Positions 1 through 11,532 of a stretch of DNA of 64,000 bases are shown here, one piece after another (positions within the stretch are counted from its first letter, which is position 1; every line of letters begins with the position of its first letter). The notes under the pieces were generated by a model. It worked only from the letters and a program-made list of their open reading frames with translations, was not told where the DNA came from and did not search any database. The DNA is taken from contig JAGKQI010000094.1 of the NCBI GenBank assembly GCA_018806915.1, positions 682,001 through 746,000 of the forward strand, written 5' to 3'. This DNA comes from Phytophthora colocasiae (Eukaryota > Oomycota > Peronosporomycetes > Peronosporales > Peronosporaceae). The position numbers and the translations under genes were made by a program.

Positions 1-529
1 TAGCGGGAGGCCATCGCCTTTAGCTACCAGACTGTTAGGGGAGAAACTAGTGATGAAGGGCTCGGTCCTCTTCCGATGGGACTCTTCGACGGATAAAGTG
101 GTGCAGCTTCTCTCACAGACAGATATGCTGACTTCGATGCTCAACGTGCTGCATAGTTTAGAGGATGTATCCAGCGTCTTTTGCAAGGCTCGCATCGCGC
201 TTCACTAGTAGGGGTCATTAACTTGCTTGCATATATTCGACAAATCGGTTCTTCTTCCACTAACGCTGTGAACAGCAATCCGGGCAGGGAATGTTCTGTT
301 CTACTACAGTGAAGTATATATCCTCGTCTGGATCCACTTCGTCAATTTGTTCTCTGTGTTGCAACAATTCATGTAACTTCAATCTCTTCGCAGGCTGTTC
401 AATTGCAGTTTAGGCTTTTGGGCCGGTGCACCGTCTCATGCACGGTTCACTGGAACGGTTCAACGGAACCGTTCTCCTATTGGCTAAAGAAGAGGAACGC
501 TTACTTGGGTGGTCGACGTGTGAGGACAC
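1..529. other. Non-coding stretch before the first transposon
   Basis: I see no convincing ORF, RNA gene or repeat pair here. A short run around 425-475 repeats the word ACGGTTC/AACGGTTC several times. The stretch ends at the TTAA target site (530-533) of the piggyBac-type element. Confidence 0.5.
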
Positions 530-829
530 TTAACCCTTTTAGCCCGAGATTCTGTATTCTACAGAATATGTAATATGGCAGTTGAAAGTAAGTCACAAAC
601 TTACACACACGAATGGCGACATATTTTTCTCCGCATATGAAAGTTTGTATATGTGGGGGTGGGGCAATTTATCATCCTGGATCGGAGAGGGGGAGATAGA
701 CGGGCATTAATCCTCCGGTATAGACAAGACAGTATAAAGGGACTGGAGGTTTCAGAATTCTGTTTGTATCTCATCATCACCACCCTCCACCACACGCCGA
801 TGCCACTCATTTCGTGATTTCGCCCAGTA

Positions 830-1836
830 ATGACGGAGTGGATTGATTCGAAGGAGTTCAAGCGTCTGTGGCGCGCGCTGGTCAAGGCCGGGCGGAAAGC
901 AAGACCGCCTTCAGGTCTGGACACGGAGCACACCTACGTAAAGCCAGGAGTGAAGGGTCGGCTTCAAAAGGACAAGGCTGGAGTGGATTACTTCGTTGGT
1001 GTGTATTTCCAGATGTGCAATTGATTTTGGGTGTGCTAACGATGAATGTACCAGGTTCACAAGCGCTATGGGTCTTTGCTAAGAGGGAAGGATTGATACA
1101 GCCACTACTCTCGCATCCTCCTCCAAAACCAGCCAACCTCGGACGACCGCCAATGGGAAAGCAGGCTGCATACGAAGCTGCGCAGAAACAAATTCCCGCG
1201 CCATATCAGGCAACTGGTGCAGTGGACGGCACAGCAGCGGTGAATACAGAACCAGCTGGAGGCGTCAATGTGACTGTGCCGGCGGATACAGAACAAGCAG
1301 GAGGCCTGGACATCACTCTGGCGGCGGATACAGAACAAACTAGAGATGGCAATGAAACTATTCCGGTGGATACAGAACAAGATGGAGATGGCAATGTGAC
1401 TGTGGCGGCGGATACAGAACACTTATTAATTATTATTAGAAATATTACCGGCAGCTTTTTTCGGTTTCGTCGACATGGCGATTGTGAATGGCATCATCGT
1501 CCACAAGCAGAAGGAGAGGAAACACATACCAACGCATGCAGAATACATGCGCCGCCTCCACGTCGAGTTGTTGGCTGTGACTGCTACCAGCTTATCCAGG
1601 AACAAACTAGCAGAAGACCTTTCCGTCCCAATTCCCCAGCTGAACACCATCTAGAAAAGCAAGAGAGAAGATACAGGGAGAAGCGACGTCAGCACCTCTG
1701 TAAGGTTTGCTCTGCTATGACCCCACCAAAAGTCAAAGGCTTCGAGCCGCGTTTTTGCCTGGCTTGTGAAGAGCTGTATGACGGATACGTCCTCTCTGCA
1801 ACTGCGTGCGCCGAGAAGAAACCGGCAACAAACTGA
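830..1836 (+). pseudogene. Remnant piggyBac transposase (N-terminal domain plus C-terminal Cys cluster)
   Basis: Exon 1 (830-998) starts at ATG 830 and encodes a domain with the pattern FKxLWxxLxxAG...KPP...YVKPG...DYFVG. The same domain recurs at 37118-37378 in another piggyBac copy. A 56-bp GT-AG intron (999-1054) with a CTAAC branch-like site joins it in frame to exon 2 (1055-1836). Exon 2 has four degenerate repeats around the word ADTEQ (about 1235-1425). After that, in another frame (about 1455-1650), comes sequence typical of the end of the piggyBac catalytic domain (VDMAIVNG, THAEYMRRLH). The first frame resumes with CxxC...CxxC near 1700-1790, like the piggyBac zinc-binding tail. The frame change and the missing DDD core make this a remnant. 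ORFs on the opposite strand are shadows. Confidence 0.7.
1235..1425 (+). repeat. Degenerate minisatellite inside the piggyBac remnant
   Basis: About four imperfect 42-48-bp units each encode a version of GGxxVTVxADTEQxx. The word GCGGATACAGAACA recurs at roughly 1283, 1324 and 1408, with a variant at 1369. The repeat sits where the catalytic core should be and probably expanded after the deletion. Confidence 0.7.
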
Positions 1837-2489
1837 CATGCGACCAAATTTGGCACGACTCGTGGGCGAACGGGACTGCCATGCCAAGCCATCTGAGGAA
1901 TAACATCAGGTTCCGCAAGCGCAAACGCAGCGACGACGCGTAAGAGCACGACAAGGTTAGTGTAGTGTTAGCTGCTAAAGCCCCGATGAAATTCAAACCA
2001 CCATTTGCCTGTTCCTAGCAGCAGCTCCATGCGTTCCAACACCAACATTTCGGCCAGTTCTATCCTAGTTCTTCTTCACTTCCTTCTAGTCTAGAACTGG
2101 CCGAAAAGTTGGTGTGGGAAGTTCCCACTGGGAACGCACGGAGCTTTGGCGCGCTCCGCAGAGTGCCAGTCGTTCTGGCGCGAAAAATGCTTTGTATGTG
2201 TGTAATCGGATTTCGGGGGATACTTCCAGTAAGAGTTTCTGTGACAGGCAGTGTTCATTGCACATCTTTTCTAAGCCAATAGCGGCCAAGAAATCTTGCA
2301 GATGGTGGATACATTGTAGCATTTATGACCACAAAGGCAAGATTTATGTCTTAGTTCGCAGTGTCTAAGACACCGACAATGGCGAACGGCTTGCAACGGA
2401 TTAATTTTGCCGGTTCAGCAACCATACAATAGTCAAGTCAAAAAATAAATTCTGTATCATACAGAATATCTTCGGGTTAAAAGGGTTAA

Positions 2490-2980
2490 CTAAGTTCGAG
2501 CGACAACGAGGACACAACAAGGTGGAGCTACTAGGAGGACAGGACGAGTAGAACAGGTTTTGTTAACTTTAATTTACTCACTTCGGCATTTGCCACCAAC
2601 AACACAAGCTCAATACCAAAATAGGCCAAGACGAATCGTTGTTGCATACCAAGGACGCAACATTCACGACAGAAACATGTATGCAGTCAAACGAGAGAAA
2701 TGTCAAACCGAACTCAAAGTAAGTCTCTTCAAGTGCAATTTTGTGTGTAGTGCGTGCCCTGTGATTGAAATACCTCCACGCTGGAAAGGCAAAAGCCGTT
2801 GTCGAAGAATTCCATTGCATTTAGAGTTAAACCAAACAGGGGGATGACTTTCAGTTGTCCGTCATGTAGAGTTAGTGTCGCGCACTAAATTTGTTACTAG
2901 TATGCTTGTTGTGAAGAGCGTGAGTTTCCGGAAGAAATGCTGGACTTGTAAGTGAAAAGTTTGAGTATTTTCCATACTGA
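2490..2980. other. Intergenic DNA
   Basis: No ORF here shows a recognisable domain or a convincing start context. I see no repeats that match the rest of the window. Confidence 0.4.
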
Positions 2981-2982
2981 TA

Positions 2983-3425
2983 CCGTCGAGGGCGATTGAA
3001 TTTGCATCAAGCGCCCTGAAAAAATGCATCACCGGGACGAAATGATGCATTCGAGCCGGGGCGGTAATAATTGCATAGGTCGCACGTCGTAAATTCTAGA
3101 AGGTCCTCTTGACCAGATTGCCACAATCGCATCCTAGCCGTACCGTAAAAGTATCCCCCCGAACACCCTCCGACTCATTCAAGATGCCTGGTAGCCGTCC
3201 TCGAGAGCTCCCTTCCCGCCTTCCTCGCGACCCTGCTGTCGCCCTTGTAGAAAACTCGATAACCTACCAGAAGTGTGTTGCGTTCGGTAGACAAACTTGT
3301 CGGCACCGTCTGTGCACAGTAGTGCCTCAAATGATGCACCGAGGAGCAATAAACAAATGCATCATTTCGTCCCGGTGATGCATTTTTTTCAGGGCGCTTG
3401 ATGCAAATTCAAGCGCCCTCGACGG
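2983..3425. mobile_element. 443-bp TA-flanked MITE (TIR CCGTCGAGGGCG)
   Basis: A long terminal inverted repeat of about 70 bp starts CCGTCGAGGGCG. The left arm is about 2983-3050 and the right arm about 3354-3425. Each end abuts TA (2981-2982, 3426-3427), as expected for a Tc1/mariner/pogo superfamily target site duplication. Within each arm the words GAGGGCG and CAAGCGCCCT form a smaller palindrome. The internal ORF at 3109-3378 shows no known motif and is not called. Confidence 0.8.
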
Positions 3426-3641
3426 TACTATATACTACAGCTTAAATTCCAGGGCTACACTGCTTTGCGAAGAAAGGTGGCCGAAAAAGTGTTACTAGTG
3501 CACTCAATGCCTTAGATTTTCATTTGCTTTCGCATCTCGATTCAGAACCAGAATCTTTTCTTTAATTGTGTGTGTGTATTCATCAACACATACAGGAACC
3601 GTAATGCCTACTTGACATACAAAAAGGTTTTTTTTGTGCAG

Positions 3642-4035
3642 TCGCTGTGGAGAAAGGCAATGACGTTCTCATAGTTGAAATTCCAGGCAAAAACGTAAAG
3701 AATCGTTGAGTTATGAGCGTCCTCGTGGTATTGGAACCTGTTTCCTGGTTGGTAAAACCAATGTACGAAGTTCTATCGGTGGTCACTTCATGATTGGCAA
3801 GGCGGATGCTGAATACGAATTCGTTTCGATGTTAAAAAGTTACGTGGCCGATGTGTGGATGATGCTGACCAGGTATTGCTTGTGTTGTTGATCCTCACGA
3901 AGATAGCTCCATTGAGAGGAGTTCACAGGAGCACGATCAATGTTTTGCAGAATCGGATGGAGAAACAACTGAATCTTCAAAGCTGCTAGAAGCTCCTCTC
4001 CTTTCGTTACACTTATGTTTGATGGGCGTAATAGA
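3642..4035. pseudogene. CRN effector gene debris, two fragments in opposite orientation
   Basis: Plus strand 3642-3705 encodes a short peptide (VEIPGKNV) that matches the conserved core of the CRN C-terminal domain (VDIPGHNI in CRN2, VALPGYDM in CRN1). From 3824 to 4035 the DNA resembles the CRN2 locus in the opposite coding sense: 3824-3856 matches the 3' flank at about 23449-23481, then the sequence jumps to the part of CRN2 at about 24052-24215. About 570 bp of the gene is missing between them, with small indels. Nothing here can encode a full effector. Confidence 0.7.
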
Positions 4036-4060
4036 GAGGTTGTGTAACTGTATCAATTAC

Positions 4061-4472
4061 TGCAGCGGGGCTGCGTAGGTGTGCACGGCACAGAGGAAGT
4101 TGGGTTGACTCGTAGAGTCCTGCTTGCAAGGCACTAGCCTTCGGTTCTATACAAGAACCAAGTAGTCCACTAAATACGGGACTCTCACAATCAGTGTCCC
4201 TATAATAAAGGAACTAACACTAATTATGTAAAATGCAAACTGATTTTTATTTATTTTATTGCCCTAATCCTGAATGTAACGGATTTAGTATCTAACATAC
4301 TAAATCCTAATCAAATGTAATGTGTGGCTCTGAGCTAACAGCCAGCAACTGGCTACATATGTGACGTGTGAGAAACACTATGTGTTGTACACGGATCTGT
4401 GACTTGTGACCTGGATGGTGTATACCACACCTATTGTAGCCAAGGCGCGCAGCGCCGTGTAACCCCGTTACA
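4061..4472 (-). repeat. 3' LTR of Ty3 element 1
   Basis: 412 bp with TG...CA ends. It appears identical base for base to 11533-11944. A run resembling a core promoter or polyadenylation region (AATAAA-like words in an A/T-rich stretch) lies near 4205-4260. Confidence 0.93.
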
Positions 4473-4487
4473 CCCTCCCCCACCAAA
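4473..4487 (-). other. Polypurine tract of Ty3 element 1
   Basis: On the minus strand the sequence directly before the 3' LTR reads TTTGGTGGGGGAGGG, a purine run in the position of a plus-strand primer. Element 2 has a matching tract at 20285-20297. Confidence 0.75.
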
Positions 4488-4489
4488 CC

Positions 4490-5900
4490 GTGGATACGGA
4501 GTATCTACAACTGTAGACATAACTGCCTTGTCAAGGCCTGTCACCGGCAACTTTCCGATAAAAGAAATCTCTCAACGAGAGTGCGCGGGTGCGCTGGCTC
4601 AACGAGCACATTCTCCAATTCTCCCCAGCGAGCCAACCGCTCCTGAGGTGTCCAGTGACCAGGCGTCTACGCCCCAGCGCCTCAGCGCTTTCCGGTCTGA
4701 GCCCTCGGCTCCTCTCACGCTCTCCGATTCGGAGTATTTCACGGCGTCTCGCCTTCGCTACGGAGCGATGTTCAAGGCCAGCCCGACGTCAAGTGGTAGC
4801 GGTGGCTCACCCTTCGAGTACACGACAGCGTCGCCGACGCGCGACCCACGTCGCTCTCCTACAGAGGAAGGCGAGGTCGAAGTGGACTACGAGGAGTCCG
4901 AACAGGGCGATGCCCATGCGTCTCCTGCTCCTGCGAGCCCTCGGACGCCCTGATCTGAGCTGCGCTCTCCACGCGATCCGCGTCGGTACTCAATTCCTCG
5001 GCAGCTGCGGCAGCCCAATCCGTTCCCGGAGGGACCTTCGAGCCTCGTGCTCAACGCGTTGCGCAACGCACCACCGCTTCCTGCTCGCGATGAGCCAGAG
5101 TCACTCAAGGGAGTCGAAGACGCGATCACCAACCCTCTGGATGAGGCACAGGAGGCTTCCTGAGCGGTGCTCCAGAGTCACGTCGACCGGTCCAACGGGA
5201 CATCGTGGGGACTTCGTCGCGGCGCGACTACGGCTTCGAGCCTCGCGACCCTGCCGAGCAGATGGAAGCAGTTGATGGCGCAGCCAAACCTGCATGGTTA
5301 CGCCATAGGCAATCCTCCACGTACGGTGGCTGAGACTCAGCAGCGACAGGGGCTCCATGAGCGTTTCCTGACCCCGCAGGTGTGCACACTCGCCGAGTAT
5401 CGGCAACGCTTAGATAAGCAACGGCGACGGGAGTCTGTGCCTCAGATGAGGACTTATCCACTCCTGCTCCAAACCGGAGAGACCACCCGGGACTACATGG
5501 TCCATGTGGCCACCTGGGCCGAGGCTTCACGGAAGCTCGCGTCGTTTGACCGGCTCATGGAGAGCTGCGCCGAGGTGGACGTCCGCCTCGCCCGAGGTCT
5601 ACTCTTCCAGTACGCGAAGATACGCGTGCGGCCCGGCCGCTTTCCTCGTCACACGACGGCAGTGGCTCCCGCCTCTCAGGCCACTCATCCCTGCTTCGCA
5701 GGATGCTCCTTCAGTCTCCGAGGAAGACTCGCTGGCTGTGCCAGCCACGGACCAGAGCCTGAGCTCGGCTGCTAGTCCGTCAGCTTCTCACACTAGTGGT
5801 GAGAAGCGGGTGTCGACCGAGTGGTCGACCTCGAGCCCTTCGGGCGCCCCCGATCTTCGCGATCAAAAGCGTCCACGACGTCAGGGCAGTCCTGCCTCAG
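4490..5900 (+). pseudogene. Antisense ORF of Ty3 element 1 (aORF), interrupted
   Basis: The strand opposite to gag-pol is open in one frame from about 4500 to 5775, except for TGA codons at 4951 and 5161. After about 5700 the likely coding frame shifts by one (open to about 5900). The translation is Ser/Pro-rich with an acidic patch (EEGEVEVDYEESEQ) at 4865-4910. A more structured part follows (TYPLLLQTGETTRDYM near 5452-5500), then a basic end (KRPRR near 5865). Element 2 has a counterpart in the same place with the same order of acidic patch, a YPxxL...W block and a basic tail. No known domain was recognised. An in-frame ATG lies at 4768; the true start is uncertain. Confidence 0.55.
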
Positions 5901-6055
5901 GGACCCTTCAAACTCCCACGAGTTTTGGGAATGAGGATATCCACGCCACTTCACCAGATACTGGTTTTGACTACGGTGGCGACGCCGCGCCATCAGGCGC
6001 TCCACGTGGTAGTGGGGAGTCCCCTGCTCATCGAGCAACGGCGGAGGAGGCCGAT
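5793..6055 (-). pseudogene. Chromodomain, C-terminus of integrase, Ty3 element 1 (frameshifted)
   Basis: The minus strand encodes the segment YHVERL...YLVKWRGYP...SWE, the chromodomain core found at the C-terminus of chromovirus integrases, where it targets insertion to particular chromatin. The matching segment of element 2 is YHVERV...LRVKWRGYP...STWE. It lies one base out of frame with the integrase upstream (6000-6847), so a frameshift near 6050-6110 separates the two in this copy. Confidence 0.8.
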
Positions 6056-9000
6056 TCGCTGCGGAACGCCGTACTCGATGAGTGTGACGAGCGCTATTTG
6101 TCGCATCGCGCCTGGTACCAACTCGATCACTCGATCGGTACTCTTCTCGGAGTCAGACTCAGTCCCTTCAAGGGAACGTCGAGAGTGTTTGGCATTCGCA
6201 TGCCCGTCTCGCTCATGACATGGAGGAGATTGAAAGCCGGATGGCTTGGCTCGAAGGTCCTCAGTCCCTGACTGCTCGCCTGCACCAGCAGGAGCTTCAG
6301 CTCGCTGAGTTGCGAGGTCAGGTGACGTTGCTGCTGCAGATGACGCAGCCTGGGCACGTGTCGTCGGTGCCAGCGCCTCCGCGCTCACCCCCGCGGGGTC
6401 CCGATATGGCTTAAGCAAGCCGACGTAGAACACCGGGTGTGTTCGCATCCGCTTTGGCAAGTCAAGCGTGTATGCCAGGCCCTTCTTGGCCACGACCGTA
6501 AATGGTCCGATGAAACGCGGACGCAATTTCGTCTTAAAGACATTTGACACTGCATGTGTAGGTAGGTTCTTAGCGTTTAATAAAACCTGGTCACCGACCT
6601 TAAATTCCCATACATTGCTTCTACCTTTTGTATCCGCTTGTTCCTTCTGAACGTCTTGGCTTTCAGCCATCGCGTCACGTACACGGCGTAATACGCTCAA
6701 TCTCACCGAGAGGAAGTCATCGACTTGTTTACGCACAGCAGAAGGGCTGATATCAGCAAGCTCGGAGTCGAGCGACGGCACAGCCTCTCCCCACCAAGCT
6801 TCCAAGGCTACCGCGTGGCGGAGTGAGCGGAACGCGCGGGTGCGCAAGGCCGTTCACGTAGAACGGGGTGAAGCCTGTCGAGGCATGCACCGCATTGTTC
6901 ATGGAGAACTCAACGAGAGGGAGCATAGCGCTCCAACGCTTCGGCGTTTCAGCGCATACGCTGCGGAGGATGTCCTCCAGAACGCGGTTCACGCGTTCGG
7001 TCTGACCGTCGGTCTGCGGATGGTCCGCCGTGGACATGTCCAGTCGAGTGCCCAGCACCTTGAAGACGGACGTCCAGAAGTGACCCGTGAAACGGGGATC
7101 TCGATCCGAGACAATGGTCTCAGGCAGCCCATGCTGGCGGAAGACCCGATCGATGAAGATCGTCGCTGTACCAGCACCATCGACGGTGTCCGGCACAGCC
7201 GCTAGATGAGCCATCTTGCTCAGACGGTCAACAAAGACCACCACGCCCGTGTTGCCTGCCGAGTCCTTCGGCAGGCCAAACACAAAGTCCATACTTATGG
7301 ACTGCCAACACCCAGAGGGTACAGGTAAGCTCGCCAAAGGCGCAGCCGCATGCGGCGAGGGTTTAACCCGCTGACACGTCTCGCACGTGCGCACATATGT
7401 GCTGACCCACTTGTACATCTTCGGTCACCAGTACATGGAGCTCACCGAGCCGTACGTCTTCTCGCGACCGAGGTGGCCGCCTGTGGGTGTGTCGTGAGCC
7501 TCATAGAGGATACGGTACTTCAGATCCTCATCGTGAGGAACTACCACTCGTGGTGGGTCATCCTGACCCGTGCTGTAGTACAGCAGACCGCCTTCCAGGC
7601 TGTAGCGTTGGAGTCTCGCCTTTAGGCGTCGTGACAGAGTCACCTTTGAGTCTTTAAACTCATCGCTCCCTAGAGCTTGGAGCAACGCGACACAAGAGTC
7701 GTCCTGAGCGTACGCTGCTCGAACCATGTCCGTCACGGACGACGTCACCGAGGTGACATGAGATAACTCATAGTCCGGGCGACGTGATAACGCGTCAGCG
7801 AGGACGTTCTGCCTGCCAGGCTTGTACTTCACCTCGAAGTTATACTCCGCAAAGAAGGAGAGCCATCGGGCCATCCTCTGCGAGAGGTGAGGCGACTGCG
7901 TCGCTGTGCGTAGTGACGCATGATCCGTGTAGATCACAAACGGCTTGGAGCCGAGCAGGTGAACCCTGAATTTGACGAGAGCGTACTTCATCGCAAGTAG
8001 CTCCTTGTCATGAACTGGATAGTTCTTCTCAGCAGCCTTGAGCTGTCGCGACTCAAACGCAATGACGCGTTCGCGCCCTTCGGCGTCCGCTTGTAGCAAA
8101 GCACTGCCGATGGCAAAGTCCGAGGCGTCACAGACGACAATAAACGGACGAGCGGGGTCTGGCAGCGCCAGTATCGGTGCCTGAAGCAGGCTATCCTTGA
8201 TACAAGTGAACGCATTCTCGTGCTCGGCACGCCATACCCACTCGGCATCCTTCTTAAGGAGATCCGTCAGTGGCCGAGCCAACTCAGCGTAGTTCTCGCT
8301 GTACTTGTGCAAGTAGTTGGCCAAACCCAGCCACTTACGCAAGTCCTTCTGGTTCAAGGGAACCGGCCAATCCACAATGGCCTTGACCTTTGCTGGATCA
8401 GCACGAAGGCCATGCTTCCCAATGAAGCACCCTAGGAAGGGGATTTCTTCCGCGCCAAAGACGCACTTGTCTGCGTTGGCGTACAGCTTGTTCGTGCGCA
8501 TGCACTCGAGCACAGCTCTCACGTGTTCCACGTGCACCTCAACGTCAGTCTTGCCGTGTTCGGCCTGACTGTGGACGAACACGTCGTCAAAGTACGTTTG
8601 TGCGAATGCCCGTAGGGGCCTGAACAGCTGCGTCACTAGACGATTGAACGTTGCGGGCGCGTTCGAGAGCCCTTGGGGCATGACGAGCCACTCCCGGAGC
8701 ATACCGCTCGGGGTGCTCACCGCTGTAAGCGGAATATCACTGGCTCGCATGAGCAGCTGATAGTACCCATCGACTAAGTCGAGTGCACTGTACATGGTGC
8801 AACCCACCATGTTGTTCTGAAGAACATCCTTCCTAGGAATCGGCGTCTGCGCCGGAATCGTGGCAGTGTTGAGCTTGTTAAAAGCGTGAACGATACGCCA
8901 CTTGCCATTCGGCTTTCTGACACAGAACGTTGGCGCGGAATGCGGAGACTTGCTCTCGCGCACGAGACCCGCCGCGTGCTTCGCACGGAAGAAGGCGTCA

Positions 9001-10508
9001 ATGACGTCGCATTGCTCTTTAGGAAGAGGCCACTGTCGGGTCACGCAGTACTTAGTTCCGGGAACTAAGTCGATCTCATGACGAACGCCTCGGTCGGGAG
9101 GCAGGCCACTCGGTGGTTCCTTCGAGACAACGTCTCCATATTCCTTCAGCACGGAGTGGAAGGGATCCGAGGGATTCTTGAGGATCTCCGATCCACTCCT
9201 GGCGTTCAACGCCTTCTTGACTTCGGCCAAGACGGACTCGTCAACAAGGGACGACGAGTTTAACTCCTCCTCAGGTCGAACGATGACCACCTCGGCGAAT
9301 TCGCCAGCCTTCAAGGCATCGCCAAAGTCGGCGAAGGACATCTCTTCTAGCTCAAGGAGCTTGTCAACACTTGGCAAGTCGTCCAGCAGGACACTGTCTT
9401 CGGCACTACCGCCCACTCCATCAACCAGAGTGTATAGCTGCCCACAGCCCTCCGGTGCGTCGGCACTTGACGTCACGGATGACTCAGACGCAGAGCGTCT
9501 CGCCCGAAGGGCCTTACGACGTCTTCGCCTAGCCGAAGATCGTCTACTCGACGGAGTACGTGCCGTCGCACAAGTTTCGGCCTCTCTCGGCCCAGTGTCA
9601 GGGACACTCAGCGATCCACTCGGTCGACGACCGATGCCGCTCAGCGGAGTACGTGCCGCTGCACAATCAATGACCGTAACAGGTCCAGTGTCAGAGACAC
9701 TCAGCGATCGACTTGGTCCACGACCAGTATCACTCGACGGAGTACGTGCCGCCCCACAGTTCACGGCCTGGTAAGGCCCGATGCCATCGGCATCCAGTGA
9801 CGGTCCATGACCGGCGTCACTCGGGTTACGTGAGCTTTGCCCACACGTTGACTCACTGCCAACCAGCGCTATGCGCTCAACAGGGCTGCGATCCTCGCAC
9901 TCGGTGCTGTCCACTAACTCGGACACACCGACTTCCAGCATCATTGCCGACTCGGCTCGATGCTCGCGCCAATAGCGCTTCTGCTTCCTAGCAGAGGTGG
10001 GTTCATGACTCGCCAAAGCTCCACTAGGAGAGAAGTGCGTAGCACCTAAGGTCTTCGACCTCCAGTCGATCCATGGCTCGTGGCGCTCCAGCCACGCCAT
10101 ACCAAGGATGAGGTCGTACCTCGAATCCAGGTCCAAGACCAAGCAGCGTTCCACGCTGTCGAAGTCCAGGAACTTCAGCCGTAGGTCCATGGGGACCTTG
10201 GCTGCCGTGACACGGACGCCCGTCGCTAGACGGACAGTGACGGCGTCACCTCTTCGCGCTCGAAGCGCCTCAGCATATTGCTGACTACCCTCAACGGTGG
10301 AGCGTCTGACGTAGTTGCCAGACGCTCCTGAATCGATCAACACGATCCACGGCTTCTCGAAGCCCTTCACGTCCACATGGACGACCAGCAAGCCCTGCTT
10401 GCTCACACGTTCCGTGTTCAAGAGCACGGAGCTCTTCGGGGCTGAGCCCCAGTGCCTCTCACGCACTGCAGAACTCAGTTCTTCCCCAGTAGACCGCCCC
10501 GCGTCTAC
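5993..10508 (-). pseudogene. pol: pol polyprotein of Ty3 element 1 (protease, RT, RNase H, integrase), broken
   Basis: Pol is read in the -1 frame relative to gag. Parts in order: aspartic protease with LIDSGASG (about 10330); a low-complexity linker with about 110-bp repeats (about 9540-9830); RT with YFDDVFVHS (about 8590); RNase H with a KYKPGRQNVLADALSR end (about 7810); integrase with a zinc finger ending CETC, the core blocks MDFVFGLP and VSDRDPRF, and a C-terminal GPFTVV segment. TGA at 7422-7424 replaces a Trp codon before the integrase zinc finger; element 2 has Trp there. A single-base frameshift lies near 6810-6830. The protein could not be made intact from this sequence as written. 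Plus-strand ORFs in the interval are shadows. Confidence 0.9.
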
Positions 10509-10526
10509 TGGGAGCCGTCGTTTCCC
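10485..10526 (-). promoter_or_regulatory. Predicted -1 ribosomal frameshift signal, gag/pol of Ty3 element 1
   Basis: On the coding strand the last gag codons contain the slippery heptamer GGGAAAC (10520-10526) in the required phase (G GGA AAC). A 7-nt spacer follows, then a perfect 10-bp hairpin: arms 10503-10512 and 10485-10494, loop GCGGGGCG. The gag TAG stop lies inside the first arm. The -1 frame is open across the stop and runs into protease. Element 2 has the same hairpin loop with two compensatory base-pair changes. Confidence 0.75.
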
Positions 10527-11475
10527 TGGGCAGAGCCCAAAGCGGGACCCGCGACAGGGTTGCGGCCATTCTGGCCGGCGCGCTCTTTGCGCAGAGGGCA
10601 GTTGGGCCTCAGGTGTGTGGGACTACCACACGTGTAGCACCGACGAGTGCTCATACGCTGCACCGCAGCTCGTAGCTCGGCTACTTCATCTTCAGCATAG
10701 CTGAGGTCCATGGGCTCAGGTCCACCGGACCCTGTGCTATTAGCACCGACCCTCGACAACTTAAAGTTGTGTTCAGCATTCAATGCCACGCTAACAGCGT
10801 CCTCGAAGGTGCGAGGATTCTGACGGAATGCCTCCGTCCTGGCCACGCCAGCTCTCAGACCTTCCATGAAGATAGTCACAGTGACCACCTCAGGTAGAGG
10901 ATCGGCAGCCATGCCGGCAATGAGCGTGCGCAGCTCTTGGACATAGTCCACCAGGTCCTTCTTGCCCTGTCGGCAAGCGAGGAAGCGTGACCGCACGCGA
11001 TACGCCTGGTTAGGTGGAGCAAATACTTGCGTAAGTTTGGCCTTAAGCTCACCCCAAGTGGGGAAGGCCATTTCTACCGACGTCCCAGACGTCAAGGCCC
11101 ATTCTCGTGCTCGACCTTCGAGCTTAGAGATGGCGAACGCCACGCGTTGGCCTTCCAACTGGAGCATAGCGGCCCCCATGGCCATCTCGACCTCTCGGGT
11201 CCACAATAGGAGGTTCTCTCCTTCGTGCCCGTGAAAGGTCTTCACGCTGAGCGTGACGGGCTTAGCTCTCGGAGCGGGATTAACTCCTTTTACATTCCGC
11301 TGAATGTGCTCAACGAGAGCGTTCTCGTACGAGGCAAATGCCTCCAGGCGCGCGTTGACGGCCTCCGGCCCTTGAGACGCAAGGTGCGCCATACCTTCAG
11401 GGCCCAGCAAGGACGTAAGCTTGTTAAGCGTGTCCCGCTGACTCGAGTCAAGTGAGCGTATGCTTCTGGCTCCAT
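10505..11475 (-). pseudogene. gag: gag of Ty3 element 1
   Basis: Encodes a retrotransposon Gag of about 300 residues: a helical capsid-like region ([37 protein letters not shown]) and one CCHC zinc knuckle, [14 protein letters not shown], near 10630. It ends at TAG 10505-10507 inside the frameshift hairpin. The best ATG is at 11475, but that frame differs from the main body by one base, so a small frameshift lies near 11440-11460. The main body is open from about 11450. Confidence 0.85.
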
Positions 11476-11513
11476 TCTCACAGAGAAACAGTCTTCAACT
11501 CAGGAGTTGGATT

Positions 11514-11532
11514 GACTACCAGTGCTACCAGA
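11514..11532 (-). other. Primer binding site of Ty3 element 1
   Basis: Directly after the 5' LTR, on the coding strand, is TCTGGTAGCACTGGTAGTC. Element 2 has CTTGGTAGCACTTGTAGTC at 12615-12633. Both hold TGGTAGCACT, the form expected for the 3' end of a tRNA (...CCA). I cannot name the tRNA from the window. Confidence 0.65.

Larger units (their letters stand above)
534..2485 (+). mobile_element. Internally deleted piggyBac-type element
   Basis: Both ends abut TTAA (530-533 and 2486-2489), the piggyBac target site. The terminal inverted repeats begin CCCTTTTAGCCCGAG on the left and CCCTTTTAACCCGAAG on the right. Each is followed by an inner palindrome (ATTCTGTATTCTACAGAAT near 549-567; a variant near 2449-2468). 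At 1952 bp it is shorter than an autonomous piggyBac. The internal gene keeps the N-terminal domain and the extreme C-terminus of a transposase but lacks the catalytic core, so it should depend on a transposase supplied in trans. Confidence 0.85.

Noticed and set aside
3109..3378. Plus-strand ORF inside the 443-bp MITE
   Set aside because: No motif, and the end runs into the TIR; MITEs of this size are non-coding.
9178..9774. Long plus-strand ORFs opposite Ty3 pol (for example 9178-9774, 8220-8568, 6840-7205)
   Set aside because: They overlap clearly coding pol sequence on the other strand, have biased composition, and have no counterpart in element 2; they are shadows of a GC-rich gene.
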